Assembly: GCA_034770075.1 (NCBI GenBank)
Contig: JAVJAP010000215.1
Coordinates: forward strand, 558,001-622,000
DNA: 64,000 bases
Origin: Aralia elata
Lineage: Eukaryota > Streptophyta > Magnoliopsida > Apiales > Araliaceae
Direction: 5' to 3'
A model generated the notes under the pieces. It saw only the letters and a program-made list of their open reading frames with translations. It ran no database searches and was not told the DNA's origin. The position numbers and the translations under genes are program-made. This document shows positions 32,043 through 46,741 of this stretch, piece by piece; positions within the stretch are counted from its first letter, which is position 1, and each line of letters opens with the position of its first letter.

Positions 32043-35000
32043 TGTAATATCCTGAATATTTATAAGGCTTATAAATACGATCGTATATGGTTAGAGGTTA
32101 ATTTAGTGACCTAAAACTAGGTATCGAGAAGTTTAAAACCTTAAGACCTAATGAGATTCAAATTTATGTGCTTAATAAAGATCCAAATGATATTTCGAAG
32201 CAGGTGTTTTGTGATTATATAGCGTAAACAATGAATTAGGTCAAATAAATTTTTTTTGGTCCAAGCTGCTTTAGTCGTGTTTACATTGACAAAATGATTT
32301 GTTATGCTTTCCACGATTTCACCAAAGAAGTATCCCGGCAAATTATTTTTAGTAAGCTGCTTTGTCGTGCTTAAAACTGATATAGTGCTTTGTCGTGCTT
32401 ATGGTAACAAGCTGCATTGTCCGAGCTTGTAAAGATATTTTCATTGAGGAGCTTTAGAAGATAGGTTCAATTGCAAGCTGCATTGTCCGAGCTTAGAAGA
32501 TATTTTCATTGAGGAGCTTAGATTGCAAGCTGCATTGTCGAGCTTTGGAAGATATTTTCATTGAGGAGCTTAGAAGATAGGTTCAATTTGTAAGCTGCAC
32601 TGCCGAGCTTAGAAGATATTTTTATTGAGGAGCTTAGATTGCAAGGCTGCATTGTCGAGGCTTGGAAGAATATTTTTCATTGAGGAGCTTCGAAGAATAT
32701 TCTAGGAATTTGCTAGGTATTAAAAGTGTTAATTAATCTAGGTACCAAAATGTAATAAGCCGAGCCCCTCCTAACATGCAATTAGTGAAACTTTTGGTTT
32801 TTTCTAATAAATGGCAAGCTCAGTTCATTCATTCCTTATTAGTTTTCAAGAGCAGTTCAAGAGCAAAAATACTCTATATTTATATTCTGAGAGATATTGT
32901 GAGATAAAAATTACTTTCTAAGCATCGAAGCGCTGTGCGATTGGAAGTAAAGCTAGTAACTACAAGAGGTATTACTCTAGTAGTTATTATTTTCATTTTT
33001 CTTTATATATATTTAGTAAAAATATACTTTTACAAGCAGTTATAATGCCCATATTAGTTTAAGTATATAGTACAAAAGTCCTATTTACAAGCAGTTATAA
33101 TGTCCGATTTATTTCTCTTATATATTAGAAAATATACTTTTATAAGCAGTTAATATGTCCGAATTTCTTCAACTATTTAGTAAAAATATTCATTTTATAA
33201 GCAGTTATAATGCTGAAATTTTCTCAAATATAATAGCCGAATATTCATTTTATAAGCAGTTATAATGCTTAAATTTTCTCAAACATAATAGCCGAATATT
33301 CATTTTATAAGCAGCTATAATGCCCGATTTATTTCAACCATAGTAACCGAATATTCATTTTTCAAGTAGTTATAATGCTCAATTTATTTTAAATATAGTT
33401 GAAAAATATTCATTCTGTAAGCAGTTATAATGCTAAAATTATTTCATATATTGTAGAAGAAGTCTAATTTATATGCGGTTATGATACCCGAAATAAAACC
33501 TTAAAAGATTTAAAATCGGTTAAAACGTTTATTTGTCTACATAAACTTATAATCGTATAGGATTTACGACGAACGTTTAGACCGTTATATTAACTGTAAA
33601 AGATATACGGAGGCAAGTCTTCTAACCTTGTTACAATTTAAGCAAGTATTATACATCTTGCTATCAATTGATACAAAGTTATTGCTTCTTGTTCAGCATA
33701 ACTTAAGAAACGAATCATTATTCATATATTGATTATTCGAGCGTAAATTGTTGTGTCAAACCAAATTGTTTTGGTACGACATCTTATACTGAGAAATGGA
33801 ACACCTTGATGTAAGGTGAACTGAAAAACCTTAAGATAAGGTGGTGACCGTTGATTATATATCGGCATAAATTGTAGGATGATATGCATACTCCTAGGAT
33901 ACTGGTTAGGCTGATCCCCTACCAGATATCCGAAATCAAGCGGTTCTAAGTCATTGAAGGCTGATAGAACTAATTAAAATATATGGTTCATGTACAGAAC
34001 CCTCAGTTATACATCATTGATATCTTTCAAATCAAACACATTGTGTTTACGTTTTCAAATGAACTTGCTGAGCATTTGTAGCTCATTCTTGCATATATCT
34101 TCTTTTGCAGTTTTAAATGATAATCCCGGCACTCCTGGGACAGACAAAGGAAAATGACATGTTAATTAGTTTTAATTACTGTTTTGAATAATTCAAGTCT
34201 TTTATAAGGCTTTGTTGTAATAACTTAGTACTGAGAACGATGTAACCGAACTTAACGATATGAAATATATTATCATCCTTAATTATATTTAATGCGTTAT
34301 ACGCTGATCTTTAAATTATTTAGAATAGTTGTACTAAGTTAATACAATATCTATATAAACTATACATCTGAATGAGGGTATTTGAATGATATTGAGAGTT
34401 CTATAAGCTCTGGGGTTACACTTAATGAGCGTCGGTAAGGTGCCATCTTTACCAAAATGCGCCCCTCAGTTCTAGGGACAATCTTATCATTAATACTCTG
34501 AATGTCAGATAGATAGGAACTATTGATATGAAAGAGATATACATCAGATATAAATCTATATATCCAAGCGAAGGTATCCAAACACAGTTAACGTTCTGAC
34601 GAGAACTATTATCTGTTATGGGATACTGTGAACCTTGGATAGATAGAAGTTATATATTATGGAATATCTAATAGGTGGTTAACTAGTTAAGCTTGAACGC
34701 CAAATTTGTTACAGAGGTATAAAGATTTAAGTTGAAGATGTACAAATCATTTAAATTATGCTAGATTAACATTATTGGCAATGTCTAGAAAGTTCTGACG
34801 AGGAAAGGGGTTAGGTTATTTAATTGCGCGCCATTTTAACGGAAAGCCCCCTCTTTCTTGGGAACTGTCTGGTTGCTAATACTGCAAGTCTCGGATAGGG
34901 AAATAGAGATTTGTTTTTAAGTCTTTTAGGACTTATTTGTAATAAGAACAAGTAACCTGGGAATATTGTAACAATGAACAAATGATATTTTATAATATTA

Positions 35001-35087
35001 TCACTTTTCCGCACTTTACTCTGATTATTAGAAGTGAAGATTTCTATAACATTATGTAAAGGTTGCATATAATCTCTTTTGAAAAAA
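32043..35087 (+). repeat. D-family LTR copy D2
   Basis: 3045 bp starting TGTAATATCCTGAATATT. It ends with the same non-canonical GCATATAATCTCTTTTGAAA junction as D1. The first 800 bp carry many single-base insertions relative to D3 (for example in GGTCCAAGCTGCTTTAGTCG). Confidence 0.9.
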
Positions 35088-38000
35088 TGTAATATCCTGA
35101 ATATTTATAAGGCTTATAAATACGATCGTATATGGTTAGAGGTTAATTTAGTGACCTAAAACTAGGTATCGAGAAGTTTAAAACCTTAAGACCTAATGAG
35201 ATTCAAATTTATGTGCTTAATAAAGATCCAAATGATATTTCGAAGCAGGTGTTTTGTGATTATATAGCGTAAACAATGAATTAGGTCAAATAAATTTTTT
35301 TGGTCAAGCTGCTTAGTCGTGTTTACATTGACAAAATGATTTGTTATGCTTTCCACGATTTCACCAAGAAGTATCCCGGCAAATTATTTTTAGTAAGCTG
35401 CTTTGTCGTGCTTAAACTGATATAGTGCTTTGTCGTGCTTATGGTAACAAGCTGCATTGTCGAGCTTGTAAGATATTTTCATTGAGGAGCTTAGAAGATA
35501 GGTTCAATTGCAAGCTGCATTGTCGAGCTTAGAAGATATTTTCATTGAGGAGCTTAGATTGCAAGCTGCATTGTCGAGCTTGGAAGATATTTTCATTGAG
35601 GAGCTTAGAAGATAGGTTCAATTTGTAAGCTGCACTGTCGAGCTTAGAAGATATTTTTATTGAGGAGCTTAGATTGCAAGCTGCATTGTCGAGCTTGGAA
35701 GATATTTTCATTGAGGAGCTTCGAAGAATATTCTAGGAATTTGCTAGGTATTAAAGTGTAATTAATCTAGGTACCAAAATGTAATAAGCCGAGCCCCTAA
35801 CATGCAATTAGTGAAACTTGGTTTTTCTATAAATGGCAAGCTCAGTTCATTCATTCCTTATTAGTTTTCAAGAGCAGTTCAAGAGCAAAAATACTCTATA
35901 TTTATATTCTGAGAGATATTGTGAGATAAAAATTACTTTCTAAGCATCGAAGCGCTGTGCGATTGGAAGTAAAGCTAGCAACTAGAAGAGGTATTACTCT
36001 AGTAGTTATTATTTTCATTTTTCTTTATATATATTTAGTAAAAATATACTTTTACAAGCAGTTATAATGCCCAAATTATTTTAAGTATATAGTACAAAAG
36101 TCCTATTTACAAGGAGTTATAATGTCCGATTTATTTCTCTTATATATTAGAAAATATACTTTTATAAGCAGTTACTATGCCCGAATTTCTTCAACTATTT
36201 AGTAAAAATATTCATTTTATAAGCAGTTATAATGCTGAAATTTTCTCAAATATAATAGCCGAATATTCATTTTATAAGCAGTTATAATGCTTAAATTTTT
36301 TCAAAGATAATAGCCGAATATTCATTTTATAAACAACTATAATGCCCGATTTATTTCAACCATAGTAACCGAATATTCATTTTTCAAGCAGTTATAATGC
36401 TCAATTTATTTTAAATATAGTTGAAAAATATTCATTCTGTAAGCAGTTATAATGCTAAAATTATTTCATATATTGTAGAAGAAGTCTAATTTATATGCGG
36501 TTATGATACCCGAAATAAAACTTAAAAGATTTAATCGTTAAACGCTTATTTGTCTACATAAACTTATAATCGTATAGGATTTACGACGAACGTTTAGACC
36601 GTTATATTAACTGTAAAAGATATACGAGGCAAGTATTCTAACCTTGTTACATTTAAGCAAGTATTATACATCTTGCTATCAATTGATACAAAGTTATTGC
36701 TTCTTGTTCAGCATAACTTAAGAAATGAATCATTATTCATATATTGATTATTCGAGCGTAAATTGTTGTGTCAAACCAAATTGTTTTGGTACGACATCTT
36801 ATACTGAGAAATGGAACACCTTGATGTAAGGTGAACTGGAAAACCTTAAGATAAGGTGGTGACCGTTGATTATATATCGACATAAATTGTAGGATGATAT
36901 GCATACTCCTAGGATACTGGTTAGGCTAATCCCCTACCAGATATCCGAAATCAAGCGGTTCTAAGTCATTAAAGGCTGATAGAACTAATTGAAATATATA
37001 GTTCATGTACAAAACCCTCAGTTATACATCATTGATATCTTTCAAATCAAACACATTGTGTTTACGTTTTCAAATGAACTTGCTGAGCATTTGTAGCTCA
37101 TTCTTGCATATATCTTCTTTTGCAGTTTTAAATGATAATCCCGACACTCCTGGGACAGACAAAGGAAAAGGACATGTTAATTAGTTTTAATTACTGTTTT
37201 GAATAATTCAACTCTTTTATAAGGCTTTGTTGTAATAACTTAGTACTGAGAACGATGTAATCGAACTTAACGATATGAAATATATTATCATCCTTTATTA
37301 TATTGAATGCATTATACGCTGATCTTTAAATTGTTTAGAATAGTTGTACTAAGTTAATACAATATCTATATGAACTATACATCTGAATGAGGGTATTTGA
37401 ATGATATTGAGAGTTCTATAAGCTCTGGGGTTACACTTAATTAACGCTGGTAAGGTGCCATCTTTACCGAAATGCGCCCCTCAGTTCTAGGGACAATCTT
37501 ATCATTAATACTGTGAATGTCAGATAAAAAGGAACTATTGATATGAAAGAGATATACATCAGATATAAATCTATATATCTAAGTGAGGGTATCCAAACAC
37601 AGTTAACGTTCTGACGAGAACTATTATCTGTTATGGGATACTGTGAACCTTGAATAGATAGAAGTTATATATTATGGAATATCTAATAGGTGGTTAACTA
37701 GTTAAGCTTGAACGCCAAATTTGTTACAGAGGTTATAAAGATTTAAGTTGAAAATGTACAAAGTCATTTAAATTATGCTAGATTGACATTATTGGAAATG
37801 TCTAGAAAAATTCTGACGAGGAAAGGGGTTAGGTTATTTAATTGCGCGCGCCGTTTTAACGGAAAGGCCCCCTCTTTCCTGGGAACTGTCTGGTTGCTAA
37901 TACTGCAAGTCTCGGGATAGAGAAATAGAGATTTGTTTTTTAAGTCTTTTAGGACTTATTTGTAATAAGAACAAGTAACCTGGGGAATTTGTAACAATAA

Positions 38001-38156
38001 GCAAATTGATATTTTATTATATTATCACTCTTCCGCACTTTACTCTGATTATTAGAAGTCAAGATTTCTATAACATTATGTAAAGGTTGCACACGTGAGC
38101 ACGAAGTCCGAACCTGGCTAAAAGAAGCTAGCAGGTGGGATTTTCGGGGCTTCACA
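35088..38156 (+). repeat. D-family LTR copy D3
   Basis: 3069 bp from TGTAATATCC to the canonical end GGGGCTTCACA, followed by TTA and a PBS. It is the first copy in the array with a complete LTR 3' end. Confidence 0.9.
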
Positions 38157-38450
38157 TTATGGTATCAGAGCATTAGGTTATAGCTCTAGGGTAAGAGTAC
38201 CTTAGGGATATAAACCTGCGTAAAATTTTGGAGATAGAAAAACTCGTAAAACGAAGGTTTAAAAATTCTTATACTGGAATTGTCGAGGACGAAATTCTTA
38301 TAAGGAGGGGAGAATGTAATATCCTGAATATTTATAGAACTTATAAATATGATATTGAATGACTTAAAATTAGCTTGTTTTAAATTGTTTGGTTTGTTTG
38401 TTGTTTGTAAAGTTAATTTCGAGGACGAAATTCTTTGAAGTAGGGGTGAA
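38157..38450 (+). mobile_element. Minimal internal region D3/D4 (PBS, PPT, LTR scrap, PPT)
   Basis: PBS TGGTATCAGAGC at 38160-38171, then about 140 bp without coding sequence, then the polypurine tract AAGGAGGGGAGAA. A short LTR 5' scrap starts at 38315. A second PPT-like block (GAGGACGAAATTC...AGTAGGGGTGAA) leads into D4. Identical in layout to 41459-41716 and 44716-44973. It holds the cis-acting sites for reverse transcription but no gene. Confidence 0.85.
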
Positions 38451-41400
38451 TGTAATATCCTGAATATTTATAAGGCTTATAAATACGATCGTATATGGTT
38501 AGAGGTTAATTTAGTGACCTAAAACTAGGTATCGAGAAGTTTAAAACCTTAAGACCTAATGAGATTCAAATTTATGTGCTTAATAAAGATCCAAATGATA
38601 TTTCGAAGCAGGTGTTTTGTGATTATATAGCGTAAACAATGAATTAGGTCAAATAAAATTTTTTGGTCAAGCTGCTTAGTCGTGCTTACATTGACAAAAT
38701 GATTTGTCGTGCTTTCCACGATTTCACCAAGAAGTATCCCGACAAATTATTTTTAGTAAGCTGCTTTGTCGTGCTTAAACTGATATAGTGCTTTGTCGTG
38801 CTTATGGTAACAAGCTGCATTGTCGAGCTTAGAAAATATTTTCATTGAGGAGCTTAGATTGCAAGCTGCATTGTCGAGCTTGGAAGATATTTTCATTGAG
38901 GAGCTTAGAAGATAGGTTCAATTGCAAGCTGCACTATCGAGCTTGGAAGATATTTTCATTGAGGAGCTTAGATTGCAAGCTGCATTGTCGAGCTTGGAAG
39001 ATATTTTCATTGAGGAGCTTTGAAGAATACTCTAAGAATTTGCTAGGTATTAAAGTGTAATTAACCTAGGTACCAAAAGTGTAATAAGCCGAGCCCCTAA
39101 CATGCAAATTAGTGAAACTTGGTTTTTCTATAAATAACAAGCTCAGTTCATTCATTCCTTATTATTTTTCAAGAGCAGTTCAAGAGCAAAAACACTCTAT
39201 ATTTATATTCTGAGAGATACTGTGAGATAAAAATTACTTTCTAAGCAATCGAAGCGCTGCGCGATTGGAAGTAAAACTAGCAACTACAAGAGGTATTACT
39301 CTAGTAGTTATTATTTTCATTTTCTTTATATATATTTAGTAAAAATATACTTTTACAAGCAGTTATAATGCCCAAATTAGTTTAAGTATATAGTACAAAA
39401 GTCCTATTTACAAGGAGTTATAATGTCCGATTTATTTCTCTTATATATTAGAAAATATACTTTTATAAGCAGTTACTATGCCCGAATTTCTTCAACTATT
39501 TAGTAAAATATTCATTTTATAAGCAGTTATAATGCTGAAATTTTCTCAATATAATAGCCGAATATTCATTTTATAAGACAGTTATAATGCTTAATTTTCT
39601 CAAAGATAATAGCCGAATATTCATTTTATAGACAACTATAATGCCCGATTTATTTCAACCATAGTAACCGAATATTATTTTTCAAGCAGTTATAATGCTC
39701 AATTTATTTTAAATATAGTTGAAAAAATATTCATTTCTGTAAGCAGTTATAATGCTAAAATTATTTCATATATTGTAGAAGAAGTCTAATTTATATGCGG
39801 TTATGATACCCGAAATAAAACTTAAAAGATTTAATCGTTAAACGCTTATTTGTCTACATAAACTTATAATCGTATAGGATTTACGACGAACGTTTAGACC
39901 GTTATATTAACTGTTAAAGATAATACGAGGCAAGTCTTTCTAACTTGTTACATTTAAGCAAGTTATTATACATCTTGCTATCAATTGATACAAAGTTATT
40001 GCTTCTTGTTCAGCATAACTTAAGAAATGAATCATTATTCATATATTGATTATTCGAGCGTAAAATTGTTGTGTCAAACCAAATTGTTTTGGTACGACAT
40101 CTTTATACTGAGAAATGGAACACCTTGATGTAAGGTGAACTGGAAAACCTTAAGATAAGGTGGTGACCGTTGATTATATATCGACATAAATTGTAGGATG
40201 ATATGCATACTCCTAGGATACTGGTTAGGCTAATCCCCTACCAGATATCCGAAATCAAGCGGTTCTAAGTCATTGAAGGCTGATAGAACTAATTGAAATA
40301 TATAGTTCATGTACAAAACCCTCAGTTATACATCATTGATATCTTTCAAATCAAACACATTGTGTTTACGTTTTCAAATGAACTTGCTGAGCATTTGTAG
40401 CTCATTCTTGCATATATCTTCTTTTGCAGTTTTAAATGATAATCCCGACACTCCTGGGACAGACAAAGGAAAAGGACATGTTAATTAGTTTTAATTACTG
40501 TTTTGAATAATTCAACTCTTTTATAAGGCTTTGTTGTAATAACTTAGTACTGAGAACGATGTAATCGAACTTAACGATATGAAATATATTATCATCCTTT
40601 ATTATATTGAAATGCATTTTCTACGCTGATCTTTTAAATTGTTTAGAATAGTTGTACTAAGTTAATACAATATCTATATGAAACTATACATCTGAATGAG
40701 GGTATTTGAATGATATTGAGAGTTTCTATAAGCTCTGGGGTTACACTTTAATTAACGCTGGGTAAGGTGCCATCTTTACCGAAATGCGCCCCTCAGTTCT
40801 AGGGGACAATCTTATCATTAATACTGTGAATGTCAGATAAAAAGGAACTATTGATATGAAAGAGATATACATCAGATATAAATCTATATATCCAAGTGAG
40901 GGTATCCAAACACAGTTAACGTTCTGACGAGAACTATTATCTGTTATGGGATACTGTGAACCTTGAATAGATAGAAGTTATATATTATGGAATATCTAAT
41001 AGGTGGTTAACTAGGTAAGCTTGAACGCCAAATTTGTTACAGAGGTATAAAGATTTAAGTTGAAAATGTACAAGTCATTTAAATTATGCTAGATTGACAT
41101 TATTGGAAATGTCTAGAAAATTCTGACGAGGAAAGGGGTTAGGTTATTTAATTGCGCGCCGTTTTAACGGAAAGCCCCCTCTTTCCTGGGAACTGTCTGG
41201 TTGCTAATACTGCAAGTCTCGGATAGAGAAATAGAGATTTGTTTTTTAAGTCTTTTAGGACTTATTTGTAATAAGAACAAGTAACCTGGGAATTTGTAAC
41301 AATAAGCAAATGATATTTTATTATATTATCACTCTTCCGCACTTTACTCTGATTATTAGAAGTCAAGATTTCTATAACATTATGTAAAGGTTGCACACGT

Positions 41401-41458
41401 GAGCACGAAGTCCGACCTGGCTAAAAGAAGCTAGCAGGTGGATTTTCGGGGCTTCACA
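38451..41458 (+). repeat. D-family LTR copy D4
   Basis: 3008-bp complete LTR ending GGGGCTTCACA. Nearly identical to D5 and D6 apart from scattered 1-bp indels between about 39060 and 40810. Confidence 0.92.
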
Positions 41459-41716
41459 TTATGGTATCAGAGCATTAGGTTATAGCTCTAGGGTAAGAGT
41501 ACCTTAGGATATAACCTGCGTAAAATTTTGGAGATAGAAAAACTCGTAAAACGAAGGTTAAAAATTCTTATACTGGAATTTCGAGGACGAAATTCTTATA
41601 AGGAGGGGAGAATGTAATATCCTGAATATTTATAGAACTTATAAATATGATATTGAATGACTAAAATTAGCTGTAAAGTTAATTTCGAGGACGAAATTCT
41701 TTGAAGTAGGGGTGAA
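41459..41716 (+). mobile_element. Minimal internal region D4/D5
   Basis: PBS at 41462-41473, first PPT ending at 41612, LTR scrap from 41613, second PPT ending at 41716. 258 bp in total, no coding sequence. Confidence 0.88.
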
Positions 41717-44715
41717 TGTAATATCCTGAATATTTATAAGGCTTATAAATACGATCGTATATGGTTAGAGGTTAATTTAGTGACCTAAAACTAGGTATCG
41801 AGAAGTTTAAAACCTTAAGACCTAATGAGATTCAAATTTATGTGCTTAATAAAGATCCAAATGATATTTCGAAGCAGGTGTTTTGTGATTATATAGCGTA
41901 AACAATGAATTAGGTCAAATAAAAATTTTTGGTTAAGCTGCTTAGTCGTGCTTACATTGACAAAATGATTTGTCGTGCTTTCCACGATTTCACCAAGAAG
42001 TATCCCGACAAATTATTTTTAGTAACCTGCTTTGTCGTGCTTAAACTGATATAGTGCTTTGTCGTGCTTATAGTAACAAGCTGCATTGTTGAGCTTAGAA
42101 GATATTTTCATTGAGGAGCTTAGATTGCAAGCTGCATTGTCGAGCTTGGAAGATATTTTCATTGAGGAGCTTAGAAGATAGGTTCAATTGCAAGCTGCAC
42201 TATCGAGCTTGGAAGATATTTTCATTGAGGAGCTTAGATTGCAAGCTGCATTGTCGAGCTTGGAAGATATTTTCATTGAGGAGCTTTGAAGAATACTCTA
42301 AGAATTTGCTAGGTATTAAAGTGTAATTAACCTAGGTACCAAAGTGTAATAAGCCGAGCCCCGAACATGCAATTAGTGAAACTTGGTTTTTTCTAATAAA
42401 TAACAAGCTCAGTTCATTCATTCCTTATTATTTTTCAAGAGCAGTTCAAGAGCAAAAACACTCTATATTTATATTCTGAGAGATACTGTGAGATAAAAAT
42501 TACTTTCTAAGCAATCGAAGCGCTGCGCGATTGGAAGTAAAGCTAGCAACTACAAGAGGTATTACTCTAGTAGTTATTATTTTCATTTTCTTTATATATA
42601 TTTAGTAAAAATATACTTTTACAAGCAGTTATAATGCCCAAATTAGTTTAAGTATATAGTACAAAAGTCCTATTTACAAGGAGTTATAATGTCCGATTTA
42701 TTTCTCTTATATATTAGAAAATATACTTTTATAAGCAGTTACTATGCCCGAATTTCTTCAACTATTTAGTAAAAATATTCATTTTATAAGCAGTTATAAT
42801 GCTAAAATTTTCTCAAATATAATAGCCGAATATTCATTTTATAAGCAGTTATAATGCTTAATTTTCTCAAAGATAATAGCCGAATATTCATTTTATAAAC
42901 AACTATAATGCCCGATTTATTTCAACCATAGTAACCGAATATTCATTTTTCAAGCAGTTATAATGCTCAATTTATTTTAAATATAGTTGAAAAATATTCA
43001 TTCTGTAAGCAGTTATAATGCTAAAATTATTTCATATATTGTAGAAGAAGTCTAATTTATATGCGGTTATGATACCCGAAATAAAACTTAAAAGATTTAA
43101 TCGTTAAACGCTTATTTGTCTACATAAACTTATAATCGTATAGGATTTACGTACGAACGTTGTTAGACCGTTATATTAACTGTAAAAGATATACGAGGGC
43201 AAGTCTTCTAACCTTGTTACATTTAAGCAAGTATTATACATCTTGCTATCAATTGATACAAAGTTATTGCTTCTTGTTGTTCAGAAACTTAAGAAATGAA
43301 TCATTATTCATATATTGATTATTCGAGCGTAAATTGTTGTGTCAAACCAAATTGTTTTGGTACGACATCTTATACTGAGAAATGGAACACCTTGATGTAA
43401 GGTGAACTGGAAAACCTTAAGATAAGGTGGTGACCGTTGATTATATATCGACATAAATTGTAGGATGATATGCATACTCCTAGGATACTGGTTAGGCTAA
43501 TCCCCTACCAGATATCCGAAATCAAGCGGTTCTAAGTCATTGAAGGCTGATAGAACTAATTGAAATATATAGTTCATGTACAAAACCCTCAGTTATACAT
43601 CATTGATATCTTTCAAATCAAACACATTGTGTTTACGTTTTCAAATGAACTTGCTGAGCATTTGTAGCTCATTCTTGCATATATCTTCTTTTGCAGTTTT
43701 AAATGATAATCCCGACACTCCTGGGACAGAGAAAGGAAAAGGACATGTTAATTAGTTTTAATTACTGTTTTGAATAATTCAACTCTTTTATAAGGCTTTG
43801 TTGTAATAACTTAGTACTGAGAACGATGTCATCGAACTTAACGATATGAAATATATTATCATCCTTTATTATATTGAATGCATTATACGCTGATCTTTAA
43901 ATTGTTTAGAATAGTTGTACTAAGTTAATACAATATCTATATGAACTATACATCTGAATGAGGGTATGTGAATGATATTGAGAGTTCTATAAGCTCTGGG
44001 GTTACACTTAATTAGCGCTGGTAAGGTGCCATCTTTACCGAAATGCGCCCCTCAGTTCTAGGGACAATCTTATCATTAATACTGTGAATGTCAGATAAAA
44101 AGGAACTATTGATATGAAAGAGATATACATCAGATATAAATCTATATATCCAAGTGAGGGTATCCAAACACAGTTAACGTTCTGACGAGAACTATTATCT
44201 GTTATGGGATACTGTGAACCTTGAATAGATAGAAGTTATATATTATGGAATATCTAATAGGTGGTTAACTAGTTAAGCTTGAACGCCAAATTTGTTACAG
44301 AGGTATAAAGATTTAAGTTGAAAATGTACAAGTCATTTAAATTATGCTAGATTGACATTATTGGAAATGTCTAGAAAGTTCTGACGAGGAAAGGGGTTAG
44401 GTTATTTAATTGCGCGCCGTTTTAACGGAAAGCCCCCTCTTTCCTAGGAACTCTCTGGTTGCTAATACTGCAAGTCTCGGATAGAGAAATAGAGATTTGT
44501 TTTTAAGTCTTTTAGGACTTATTTGTAATAAGAACAAGTAACCTGGGAATTTGTAACAATAAGCAAATGATATTTTATTATATTATCACTCTTCCGCACT
44601 TTACTCTGATTATTAGAAGTCAAGATTTCTATAACATTATGTAAAGGTTGCACACGTGAGCACGAAGTCCGACCTGGCTAAAAGAAGCTAGCAGGTGGAT
44701 TTTCGGGGCTTCACA
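41717..44715 (+). repeat. D-family LTR copy D5
   Basis: 2999-bp complete LTR from TGTAATATCC to GGGGCTTCACA. Start-to-start spacing is 3266 bp from D4 and 3257 bp to D6. Confidence 0.92.
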
Positions 44716-44973
44716 TTATGGTATCAGAGCATTAGGTTATAGCTCTAGGGTAAGAGTACCTTAGGATATAACCTGCGTAAAATTTTGGAGATAGAAAAAC
44801 TCGTAAAACGAAGGTTAAAAATTCTTATACTGGAATTTCGAGGACGAAATTCTTATAAGGAGGGGAGAATGTAATATCCTGAATATTTATAGAACTTATA
44901 AATATGATATTGAATGACTAAAATTAGCTGTAAAGTTAATTTCGAGGACGAAATTCTTTGAAGTAGGGGTGAA
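44716..44973 (+). mobile_element. Minimal internal region D5/D6
   Basis: PBS at 44719-44730, first PPT before 44870, LTR scrap 44870 onward, second PPT ending at 44973. Same 258-bp layout as the previous unit. Confidence 0.88.
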
Positions 44974-46741
44974 TGTAATATCCTGAATATTTATAAGGCT
45001 TATAAATACGATCGTATATGGTTAGAGGTTAATTTAGTGACCTAAAACTAGGTATCGAGAAGTTTAAAACCTTAAGACCTAATGAGATTCAAATTTATGT
45101 GCTTAATAAAGATCCAAATGATATTTCGAAGCAGGTGTTTTGTGATTATATAGCGTAAACAATGAATTAGGTCAAATAAAATTTTTTGGTCAAGCTGCTT
45201 AGTCGTGCTTACATTGACAAAATGATTTGTCGTGCTTTCCACGATTTCACCAAGAAGTATCCCGACAAATTATTTTTAGTAAGCTGCTTTGTCGTGCTTA
45301 AACTGATATAGTGCTTTGTCGTGCTTATGGTAACAAGCTGCATTGTCGAGCTTAGAAGATATTTTCATTGAGGAGCTTAGATTGCAAGCTGCATTGTCGA
45401 GCTTGGAAGATATTTTCATTGAGGAGCTTAGAAGATAGGTTCAATTGCAAGCTGCACTATCGAGCTTGGAAGATATTTTCATTGAGGAGCTTAGATTGCA
45501 AGCTGCATTGTCGAGCTTGGAAGATATTTTCATTGAGGAGCTTTGAAGAATACTCTAAGAATTTGCTAGGTATTAAAGTGTAATTAACCTAGGTACCAAA
45601 GTGTAATAAGCCGAGCCCCTAACATGCAATTAGTGAAACTTGGTTTTTCTATAAATAACAAGCTCAGTTCATTCATTCCTTATTATTTTTCAAGAGCAGT
45701 TCAAGAGCAAAAACACTCTATATTTATATTCTGAGAGATACTGTGAGATAAAAATTACTTTCTAAGCAATCGAAGCGCTGCGCGATTGGAAGTAAAACTA
45801 GCAACTACAAGAGGTATTACTCTAGTAGTTATTATTTTCATTTTCTTTATATATATTTAGTAAAAATATACTTTTACAAGCAGTTATAATGCCCAAATTA
45901 GTTTAAGTATATAGTACAAAAGTCCTATTTACAAGGAGTTATAATGTCCGATTTATTTCTCTTATATATTAGAAAATATACTTTTATAAGCAGTTACTAT
46001 GCCCGAATTTCTTCAACTATTTAGTAAAAATATTCATTTTATAAGCAGTTATAATGCTGAAATTTTCTCAAATATAATAGCCGAATATTCATTTTATAAG
46101 CAGTTATAATGCTTAATTTTCTCAAAGATAATAGCCGAATATTCATTTTATAGACAACTATAATGCCCGATTTATTTCAACCATAGTAACCGAATATTCA
46201 TTTTTCAAGCAGTTATAATGCTCAATTTATTTTAAATATAGTTGAAAAATATTCATTCTGTAAGCAGTTATAATGCTAAAATTATTTCATATATTGTAGA
46301 AGAAGTCTAATTTATATGCGGTTATGATACCCGAAATAAAACTTAAAAGATTTAATCGTTAAACGCTTATTTGTCTACATAAACTTATAATCGTATAGGA
46401 TTTACGACGAACGTTTAGACCGTTATATTAACTGTAAAAGATATACGAGGCAAGTCTTCTAACCTTGTTACATTTAAGCAAGTATTATACATCTTGCTAT
46501 CAATTGATACAAAGTTATTGCTTCTTGTTCAGCATAACTTAAGAAATGAATCATTATTCATATATTGATTATTCGAGCGTAAATTGTTGTGTCAAACAAA
46601 ATTGTTTTGGTACGACATCTTATACTGAGAAATGGAACACCTTGATGTAAGGTGAACTGGAAAACCTTAAGATAAGGTGGTGACCGTTGATTATATATCG
46701 ACATAAATTGTAGGATGATATGCATACTCCTAGGATACTGG
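44974..46741 (+). repeat. D-family LTR copy D6, left part
   Basis: Starts TGTAATATCC and is interrupted after TAGGATACTGG by the CACTA transposon. TGG is duplicated at 46739-46741 and 62566-62568. Confidence 0.92.

Noticed and set aside
38845..45583. Identical 71-codon plus-strand frames in D4, D5 and D6 with repeated peptide units (KLHCRAWKIFSLRS)
   Set aside because: They are translations of the U3 minisatellite. D1-D3 do not keep the frame, and the opposite strand of D3 is equally open. Repetition alone explains them.
38451..46741. Classical centromeric or other satellite array
   Set aside because: The 3.26-kb unit has LTR ends, PBS and PPT, and only a few copies are present. It is an LTR-derived tandem array, though it could become a satellite.
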